64,000 nt of DNA from the NCBI GenBank assembly GCA_019096155.1, contig JAHCVI010000002.1, positions 2,170,001-2,234,000 on the forward strand, in the 5' to 3' direction. Shown here piece after piece: positions 55,922 to 64,000 of the stretch (position 1 is its first letter; each line of letters starts with the position of its first letter). A program made the translations under genes and the position numbers. This DNA comes from Staphylotrichum longicolle (lineage: Eukaryota; Ascomycota; Sordariomycetes; Sordariales; Chaetomiaceae). Below the pieces are notes generated by a model. The model was not told where the DNA came from. It saw only the letters and a list, made by a program, of their open reading frames with translations, and ran no database searches.

Positions 55922-57307
55922 ATGGCGTCCACCGTCGATGCACCACTCGCATTCCTGCACAAGAACCCCGTCTTCTCCGGTCTCTCAGATGTCTACAATG
56001 CCTTTCAAGAAAGGAGGGAACGGCTGGGCCTGTCGAACCCTGGAGTGGTCGAGAACATCGCGAAAGGTACGTCACAGGAGTTGGCAGGACATCCGTCGAG
56101 GCACCGGGCTGTCGTTCCTTGCCTTAGTGCCCCGGTCTCTATCAAGCAGTGCTAACCGACTTTGCAGAGGTTCAGCGCGATGTCCTCACTACGAACTTGA
56201 TGTTCTCCGGTCTGCGGGCCGACCTGACCAAGGCCTTCAGCTTCAACCCCTTGTACGTCTCTCGCACGTCTGTGGTTCCATAACAGAGCGGCTTCGCGAC
56301 GCATCAACTATACCACCTCCCAACCCTCGCGCGGTGCTGACCGAAGTCAAGATTCCAAGTATCCCACCAGTTTGCTATGGGCGAGCGGTTGAGCCCTTAC
56401 ACCTTTGCCGCGCTGTACGGCACTAGCAAGGTATGTGTGCAGCTGGGGATGCAGATGGATTGCACCGAGCCGTGCCTTGCCTAACAATGCATGCAGGTCT
56501 TTGCGCAAGGCAACATCGACGATCAGGGTGCCCTCTCAGCCTCGTTCAACTGGAGATGGAGCAATGCTTTCACCACCAAGTCCCGTTTCCAAATTGCCCC
56601 CGGCGCCACCGGCCAGGACATGGCCCAGTTCGAGAACGAGTACCTCGGCAACGACTTCACCGCCACACTGAAGGCCCTGAACCCTTCATACCTTGAGGGC
56701 GGTCTGACCGGCATCTTCATTGGTCAATACCTGCAGTCGGTCACCCCCAAGCTTGCCGTGGGTTTGGAGGCTGTCTGGCAACGCGCTGGTCTCACCCAGG
56801 GACCCGACACTGCTGTTTCATATGTTGCCCGGTACAAGGCCGAGAACTTCATCGCCAGCGCTCAGCTGCAGGCTCAGGGTGCTCTCAACGCTTCTTACTG
56901 GCAGCGCCTGTCGGACAAGGTCCAGGCCGGTGTTGACATGACCCTCTCTGTCGCTCCCAGCGGCGCTATGATGGGTGGCCTCACCAAGGAGGGCATCACC
57001 ACTTTCGGTGCCAAGTACGACTTCAGGATGTCGACTTTCCGCGCCCAGATCGACTCCAAGGGCAAGCTGAGCTGCCTGCTCGAGAAGCGTGTTGCCGCCC
57101 CCGTGATGATGACCTTTGCCGCTGACGTGGACCACACTACGGTAAGAAGAGCTTCCCTCGCCCTTTTCAAACAGATAGCTAACCTGACCTTCCCAACAGC
57201 AACAAGCAAAGATTGGCGTTGGCATCTCCATCGAGGCCGGCGGTGAGGAGCTCCAAGAGCAGCAGGATGTCATGGGCGCCCAGCCCCCTCCCAACATCCC
57301 CTTCTAA
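55922..57307 (+). CDS. tom40: Mitochondrial import channel Tom40
   Basis: Five exons (55922-56066, 56168-56252, 56352-56430, 56497-57141, 57200-57307) encode 353 aa, the family length. The beta-barrel channel of the outer-membrane translocase, through which nearly all nuclear-encoded precursors enter. Conserved text: NPGVVENIAKEVQRDVL, TNLMFSGLRADLTKAFS, NPLFQVSHQFAMG, PYTFAALYG, NIDDQGALSASFNWRW, KLAVGLEAVWQR and the last strand IGVGISIEAG (beta-signal region). The protein ends QPPPNIPF. Exon-rich organisation towards the 5' end is common in fungal tom40 genes. Intron 2 has a CAAG acceptor; using it restores LFQVSHQF. Confidence 0.96.
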
Positions 57308-58613
57308 ATATGAGGACGCTCAGTAGCAGACAGAACGACATGAGATGAGGACCCGATGTTTGCGCCCTGACTCAGAACCTCGCTCCCGCTCCGCTCCGCT
57401 GCGTTCGTATCTCGCGACACGCCCAATCTAATACCAACCCCGGCTGCTGCCCCCCTTGTCTCGTCGCCAGCGGCAACGCGACTAAGATTTCAATATTTGG
57501 CGATATCGTTCCTCTCTCTCCTTCTCTCTCTCTCTTTTTCCATCTCCATGTTTCATTCACGCCTGGGTCGATCAGCAAGCAGCGGCGGCAGCGGCGGCAG
57601 CAGCAGCAGCATGAAGATTACGGTTTTTTTTCCCTCGGGTCGGGCCCGCGTCTTGCATATCAGCTCCCCTGAAACGAAACGAATAGAACATTTCCCCCTC
57701 ACATCTTTCCAACCTCTTTCACTCCTGTCCTCAGGAGAGGAGACGAGAAAGATGAGGGGAGGAAATAAAAACCTGTGTACTATAGATTTGTGTTGTCATT
57801 ACGAATATGGGGGGGGGGGGGGGGGGGAGGGACAAGGGAGTGCAGCGGAGGTCCCAAATTTTGCGGGATGGACGGGGAGAGCCAGGCCAGGCTGTGGTAC
57901 CGAGCAAGAGGAGGGGTTCATGCTTTGGCTGCCTCCCTCCTTGGGCCCAGCAATGGGTTGTGGTGGTGAGCCGCGTTGTAGATACTAGTGGCATGGACGG
58001 CATGTAAAATAGCATACGCACGGTGATTTGATTGCAGGCATTGAGGCGATCGATGAACTGGGTGATATTTATGTGCGTGTGCGCGTGTGTCGTCTCATTT
58101 CTGTGAACAGACATTACATATTTACTCTACTACCCAGCGACTTGCTGGCTGGCTGTATAAAGCCTCGCTTGCCCATTGCCCACTGCCCACTGTCCACACC
58201 CTCTCCCCTTCTCTTTGAATAGTTCATGTACGCATGCATCCCCCGTGTCATCAGCGCTCCACATCAAGCCATTTTGAGACCCCGCCCTCCAGCCTCTACC
58301 CCATCCTATCCTATCCTATCCCTCCCTCCGTCTTTGGTATCATTGAGAATATGCATGCCTTCCTGTATCATCTGTTTTGCCCGCCAACCCCAGCTTGTCC
58401 GTCCCGTGCTATCCTGTTGCATCCCCAAAATCCAACGCCTTCTCCTAAAAAAGGGAAATCAAACCTCCCAAAATGCCCCTCCTTTCTTTGGTGACCGTCC
58501 CCGACTCTCGCTCGGTGAATCTACAACATTCCCATCCATGCTCCTAAAAGAAAAAAATCAGGAGAGAAGAGAAGACAAGTCTAAGAAGGACCCTGCGCCT
58601 TGACTCTTTACGC
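57308..58613. other. Convergent 3' interval tom40 / USP gene
   Basis: 1.3 kb between the stops. It contains pyrimidine-rich stretches, GGC/AGC trinucleotides at 57574-57612, a 19-G run and a CCTATCCTATCC tract (58303-58320). No gene seen. Confidence 0.6.
57809..57827. repeat. Homopolymer of 19 G
   Basis: An uninterrupted run of 19 G about 500 bases past the tom40 stop, followed by AGGGACAAGGGAG. It could form a G-quadruplex in a long tom40 3' UTR, and it is a place where read length is unreliable. Confidence 0.9.
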
Positions 58614-61359
58614 TCACATGACGACGCACTCGCGGTCAGGCACGCCACCCTCCTTGCCCGCATCCTTCGCCTTGCCCTTCCCCTTGTCCTTCTTCTCGTC
58701 CCTGTCGCGGCTCTTGGATTTTTCTTTCTCCTTCTTCTGCCCGTGGTGGTGGTGGTGGTGGTGGTGATGCAGAATGTGGTGGTGCTCCTTCTCCTTCTCC
58801 TTCCCAGAAGACTCATCGCCATCGCCAGTCCCGCCGTTCTCGCTCGTCGATGCCTCCGAGTTGGTCGCCGCCCCGTTCGAGCTGTCCTTGCTCTGCCGGC
58901 CGAAGCCGAAACGCGAAATCGTCAGGCTCATCCTGCCCTCGCCGGCTTGGCTGGTGGGGCGGGACTTGCTAGCTCCCGCCTTGAACTTTGCTGCCGCCCG
59001 TGAGAGTCGTGCTCCAGTGGTTTCTTCCTGAGGAGTGACGACTGGCGAGACGGCCTCAGGAGTGACGGCTGAATAGTTTGTGGCTGCGGGTTCGGAGAAG
59101 GTGATGCTGCCCCGTCTGGAGTTGGCTGTTTGGATAACGAGCGAACGCAACTCGTCGTCGAAACTAAATCGCGGCGGGCGGTCGACGTCGGAGCTGAGGC
59201 GAATGTGCGGCGCGCTGCTCGCGAGTGTCGTTGCCGAGTCAAAGTAGCCGCTAGTTGACTTTGAGAGGAGACCGGCGTCGGACACCGTCTCGATGCTCGG
59301 CGTCCCGGGAACTCTGGTAGTTGATTCTGCGTAACCAGGAGGGTCCGTCACGGAGCCGTCGGTCGATGTGGACGTGACGTCGACCATGGGGACGATTTGA
59401 TAAATCAGCACGTACGGCATCTCCTCCTGTCGGCGAAGGCACTGCTGGATGTCATCCACGGTTTCGACCCGCTTCTCAATCGCCAGGTCGTCGAACCTGA
59501 CCCACTGCGGCTCTTCGTAGTCGGGAGGCGGATCGTGCTCGTGTCTCCGGTTATCTGTCAACAGCTTGGGTGCTACCCGAGCATAGGAGACATAATGGCC
59601 ACTGTGAAGCGAATCGCCCCTGTGGCAAATGATTGACTGCAGCACCAATTTGTACCCTTGGCTCAGCCCATTGGCGTCTTGATCCTCTGCCTTCGCATCA
59701 TCCACAACCATGAAGTGCGGGAGACGTAGACTGTCAGGGATGTCGATGAAGGTGTTTTGTCGTATGGGAATGCCCTTCTCAGTCATTGTGTACCTTTTCA
59801 GACAAATAGCCACAACGGGACGTTGATTGAAGTGCCTAGCAAGCTCCATGTCGCTGCTCGGTGCGCTGTCGGAGGTGGCATTCCACGCTGACACCGGCTT
59901 TAGTCGCGAATTCAAAGGTGGAGGGATAGAGTGCACTCACGTATCAAACGGTAAAACTGCCATGCTGGAATCGTGATGGCCTTCACGACATTTGAGCCCG
60001 TGCGCCTCGCTCGCTGGAGTAGGCTTCTCGTTTCTGCATCCGTCGATGGTCCTGCGGAGTTCTTATCGTTCACAACAAACCGCTGGATGATACTGGTCGA
60101 CCTGGCCCGGGAGTTCGCCGGGGCTGGATCGGTGTTCGAAACGGACACCGGCGATTGCACGACGTCCCCATGAGTTGTCCACCTTCGTTGCAGCTGGAGA
60201 TGCTCAGCTTGCTCAAGCCCCTTTGGCGTTTCGACGTCTTCCTCGTGGACCACTCGAATTGTACCCTCCGGGCTAAGCGTCGGTCTTTCGGCAGCTTTCT
60301 TTTCTTCCAGACTATCCCGAAGCACATCAACCTTGTTGTTGAAATATGCTTCCATGCAGTCTTCCAACTTGATCCCCTTCCCGTCGGTGTCGGGAGGGAC
60401 AGGGAGATTGAGACACCTCTCGTGAACAACTTTGTGATCGTCCACATCTCCTTTCCCTTGGTGGAAAAGATCCATCTGTAAGGCAAGGAGCGGGAGCTGC
60501 AGGACGTCGGCAATGAAGGCGAAGGCTTCGGATGTATCCTGCTGCTCCAGAAGCGCGGCGTCTTTCCAACCGCATTCGGCTAGGGCTTGTTGGATATGTT
60601 CCGTCTGTGAAGGCAAAGTCAGCGTGGGGCGATACGAAAACCGGCAGGCGCATCAGACCATATCGGTGTGAATCAGTTTTCCACTCCTGAGCATGTTTAC
60701 CCATAGCCTGAGCAGGGCGGCCAGCTTCCTCTGAGGCTCGTTCTCCAAATCGTTCTTCAACATGGACTCGAAAGCCGTGAGGTGGGCGAACATGGCAAAC
60801 AACAAGGAGTCGAGATAGCAAGTGACGTTCCCTCGGTTCTCGGCCCCGAGCATTTCAATGTTCGGATCGTATGGTTGTATTATCCCTGAAAATGCCTGCT
60901 GTTGGAGCTGGAGGAGTTCCACGGCTTTGTTGGTGTCGCCCATGGCGAAGTTTGAACGGAGTGCAAGGCGGATGATGTCTTTGGAGATTTGATGGTAGTT
61001 GAGCTCCTCGAGGCGCTTGGCAATAATGTCGGCCTGTTGATGATATATCAGTATTGCAACCGGTGCACCCTGAACGCCCATGCCAGAGCCCACCTTCGCG
61101 GCTTCTTTCTCCTCCTCGTCCCTTTCCCTCTGAGCCTGTTTTGCGGAGTCGGTCTTGAATATCGACAGCCATGAGTCGGCAGTTAACGGTCGAACCTAAT
61201 AGACGTTAGCTCAGACTGGTCGAGTTGCCTGGGGGGATGCTGTCCACACACCTTGCCGCCCGATTCAGAGGATCGGTTGCGTCGATGGCCATGCTTCTCC
61301 CGCACGCTGCGAAATTTCTTGGGCAGCATGAGCGAACTAGCCGCCTTCATCTTGTCCAT
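58614..61359 (-). CDS. Ubiquitin-specific protease with polybasic CaaX (CVVM) C-terminus
   Basis: Five exons (61359-61252, 61195-61094, 61033-60659, 60604-59941, 59887-58614) encode 840 aa. The USP Cys box is ENRGNVTCYLDSLLFAMF (Cys142), which differs from the usual GNTCYxNS by one inserted residue. QQDTSEAFAFIADVLQLP, then later VVAICLKRYTMTEKG, and the His box DSLHSGHYVSYAR (His ~514) follow, then EEPQWVRFDDLAIEKR. The catalytic core is interrupted by a ~110-residue Ser/Arg insert. After it comes a disordered region with poly-His (nine His), a Lys/Glu/Asp-rich stretch, and a C-terminus GGVPDRECVVM, a CaaX box with Met, predicted to be farnesylated. Deubiquitinase activity is likely; membrane targeting is inference. 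The start is the only in-frame ATG in a frame that is open further upstream. Confidence 0.88.
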
Positions 61360-64000
61360 AGCGTTCAGGCAGGCGTCATAGAAGCGGGAGGAAGCGAGGT
61401 GGTTTGCAGTGTCGCAGCTTAAGATCAGATATCTCGTCGGTGGTCTTGGAGCATGGTCCACATAAGGCTCCAAAGAAGCGTTGGTTCCGTAGTGTGAAAG
61501 GCAGCTACGGAGGCCGACGCTGGTAAACGGACGAGTTTTCGCAATCGAGGGAAGAAGCCGACGTCGCTGGGAGAAAGAGGAGGACGGCGAGAAACTGTAG
61601 TTTTGGATTGGGTTGGAAGTGTGTTTGAGCGCGGAGAGCGTGCAATCTGGGCGCGCTGGGGAATGGGTATTCGAGGGAACCCAAGCTCCGGGAGACGGGT
61701 GTAATGCAACCCCGCTTGCTGGGGTTCCTTGAAAGACGCGCGCTTGGTGGACAGTTCGCAATTTAATTTGATGCGGGTTTGGATGTCCAGCCCAGAGTCC
61801 GGCTCGAGCGAGGACTGTATTTCTAAGGTTGAAAAACAGTGTCGAAAGTGTTGAGCGAAAGGACGGAGGCTGAGGAGGGGAGTCCCGGCCAGTTGTTAAG
61901 GCTGGACGGGCGGCCAACAAATCCAATGTGGTGGTGCAGCAGGCGCGAATGAAGGAGGGGCCCGAGAACGTGGGCTGCCCAGGTCCCCGCCACGCCAGCC
62001 CAGAACGACCGATTTTCGTTCATTTTTCCAGTGGTCTGCCGCCACATCCCTGTCGCTTCAGAGTTAGCCAAACGGAACAACTTGACCGTAGCTCCAATCG
62101 GGTTGGTATCTCTTCAAATTCAACAGCACCCGACGCTTGCTTTCGCGCGGCACATGACTTTCTGCAAGCACAATGACTGCACATCGAATGACTCGGCAGG
62201 ACGCAAGCGCCATTTGTGGTCGCAGCACATGACCGGTCCCCTGAGGAGGTATTTGGTAGATGGTTGATGGCCGACTTTGATGCTGTCCAGGAACAGCTCA
62301 GAGTTCAACCGGGAATACGATGAAACGCTCAGGTACGGGCAACCGACCAGGGAGCTGCAGGCATCGCATCCCAGTTCCCGTTCGCCTACCCACGTTTTGG
62401 TTTCTAGATCTGCAGTGTGACAGGGACCCCTGCCCCACTGCGCGCCTCTGCATCCTGCTCGTTGCCCCTCTGGCCCCAGCTGACGACTCAAATGACGTTC
62501 AGGGCTGACGAGGACGGCATTTGAACTTCGATGCCTGCCGTAGGCAGATGATTGTGCTCTCCGAAAGGCCACCAAGATCAGCATGTCTTCCCCCGCGATG
62601 AATCATGGCCGTTGTGTTGGTTATTGGCACGGCACAGAACGTCTCAAAACCTCTCGGCAGGCCTCAGCCCTGGGCCGTGCGGGTCAGGCGTCAAATCCCA
62701 ACAAGCCAGCCCACTGCAGAGACCGGGCCGGGGCCGCATTTCGGATGCAACATTATCGGATGTCAACAGTACGCATACGAAGAACGGAATCGGCAACAGC
62801 CGGGGCCTTTTAAGAAGCTCATATTTCTCAGCTGTTCGTCGCCGTCCGCCCCTGTCTATTCTAGCCGCGGGTTGCTGCCCTGATGATGCGCGTCCTCATT
62901 TCCATCACAAGGCAGACGGTAGCTTCAGGTGGACAGGGCCGCGCAATGATGTCGTCCAGCTGCCACCGGGTCATCAGGCAGCAAACTCCAAAACTGCAAC
63001 CACAAGGACATGCCGATTTCCACAAGCTCGCCATGTTACCGCGTGAGCTCACCATTTATCGAACGAAACGGGAAAAAGGGGGAATACCTAAGAGGGAACG
63101 AAAAGGGGGACGGCTCGTCCCTCCTTCTGGACAGAAAAGGCGTCCACCAAAATCACTAGACCATTGCGACATCTCCATTTCTTACGAAAGGTACTGAGAA
63201 AGCCTGAATACTTGATGAAAAAAAAGTGAAATGGGATTCAAGTTCATTAGATCCTTTTCTTCCCCCTTTTCTTCCTCTTTTTCCTTCTTCTTTTCCTTTT
63301 CCTTTTCCTTCCCTCTCTTTTCTTCCTCTCTTCCGTCTCTCTCTCCCTTTTTGTCCGTCCTCTTTCTTTTTCTTCTATATTTTTCTTTCCTTCTCAATGA
63401 TTTTCATTTGACCTTATTTTACAATATGATCTAGCTTATCAAAACCTAAAGGCATTGTGGCGCCTCAAGTTCAGTTTGGGTGTACGGTTTGTTTTGGCCA
63501 CGGGGTGACGGGGAAGCTTTACACAGTAAGTTCAGGTGACAACTTGACCATGCTGTCCAGGATATCCATGGTTGCCCTGAACACCGCTGAGTTCTTCCTA
63601 ACTCGATGTGCCTAGAGCCAATTGCACCTCAGATTTGAGGCCCGCTGCCGGCCGGGGGCAGACTTTCGACATGGTAAGAGTCTGCCTGCAACGTGAGGAA
63701 TGGCGATGGAATCAAGTGAGGTTCCCACCGAAATGCGCCGCTTTTCAAGGCTTCTATGTATCAGACCACCACAGCAGCTATGCCCCGTGCGCCTCCTTTT
63801 CAAGCTGCCTCATATTTCTCCAGCTCACTGCAGTTGGCATGCTGACCCGGATCCCGGTCCCACCGGGCGCCGCCGGTCGCCAGATCGGGGATGAAGTGGG
63901 CCGTGGTCAAGCCACCTCCGCGTTTCAATCAGCCACTGGAAGCTTGGCTCTCCGCACGGCTAACCCCACAGAGGCCGGGGGGCCGACGGACCTCGGCATC
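61360..64000. other. Upstream region of USP gene to window edge; no gene seen
   Basis: 2.6 kb without a supported gene. I read both strands and found only short frames. A T/C-rich low-complexity tract (about 63257-63390, TTCTTCC/TTTTCC units) and a locally A/T-rich stretch to 63480 are present. The promoter of the USP gene is expected in its left part. Confidence 0.55.
63257..63390. repeat. Polypyrimidine low-complexity tract
   Basis: About 130 bases almost entirely T and C on the plus strand (TTCCTTTTCC-type units), interrupted by few purines. No coding sense on either strand. Confidence 0.85.

Noticed and set aside
61360..61926. Upstream extension of the USP first exon in the same frame
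   Set aside because: The frame is open but has no ATG before 61359, and its text is not protein-like.
62000..63900. Possible small genes or tRNAs in the right-hand intergenic region
   Set aside because: Frames are short and without motifs; I found no tRNA-like A/B boxes with a foldable cloverleaf, though a covariance-model search would be the proper test.

Overview
The window is a stretch of gene-dense nuclear chromosome from a filamentous ascomycete, most likely a Sordariomycete of the Sordariales type. The evidence is the high GC content, the short introns (about 50-80 bases, GTRAGT-like donors, CTRAC-like branch points), and the many single-copy housekeeping genes whose proteins read like those of Neurospora/Chaetomium relatives. 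Species assignment is inference. I found no rRNA, tRNA, CRISPR, transposon or virus-derived sequence.

Layout, left to right: 3' part of a CTD kinase (ctk1, +); an unrecognised low-complexity protein (-); a small Pmp3-like membrane protein (-); an Nrp1-like RNA-binding protein (+); an acidic F-box-like protein (-); the histone chaperone Hat2/RbAp48 (-); the 5'-3' exoribonuclease Xrn1 (+); signal peptidase subunit Spc3 (-); a Hid1-family trafficking protein (+); a degenerate epoxide-hydrolase-like protein (+); nucleoporin Pom34 (-); a degenerate AMP-binding protein (+); Mcm5 (-); GARP subunit Vps54 (+); APC/C subunit Cdc23/Apc8 (-); farnesyl-diphosphate synthase Erg20 (+); an RA-PH adaptor (-); a RmlD/MAT2B-like reductase (-); a 6-phosphofructo-2-kinase (-); Tom40 (+); and a ubiquitin-specific protease with a C-terminal CaaX box (-). 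The last 2.6 kb holds no gene I can support.

The genes do not form one pathway. They are core functions: transcription and chromatin, RNA decay, secretion and Golgi/endosome traffic, replication licensing, cell-cycle proteolysis, isoprenoid and glycolytic control, and mitochondrial import. Many are arranged as divergent or convergent pairs with 0.3-1.4 kb between them.

I did not find a clear new system. Most worth checking are: (i) three genes (xrn1, vps54 and the RA-PH gene) whose reading frame is broken by tightly clustered apparent indels, more likely assembly or base-call error than pseudogenes; (ii) several apparent pseudoenzymes that have lost catalytic residues (epoxide-hydrolase-like, AMP-binding-like, the exonuclease domain of the Nrp1-like protein, the phosphatase half of the 6PF2K protein); (iii) a deubiquitinase ending in a polybasic tail plus CVVM, a predicted farnesylation signal; and (iv) a GC-AG intron in the Pmp3-like gene.
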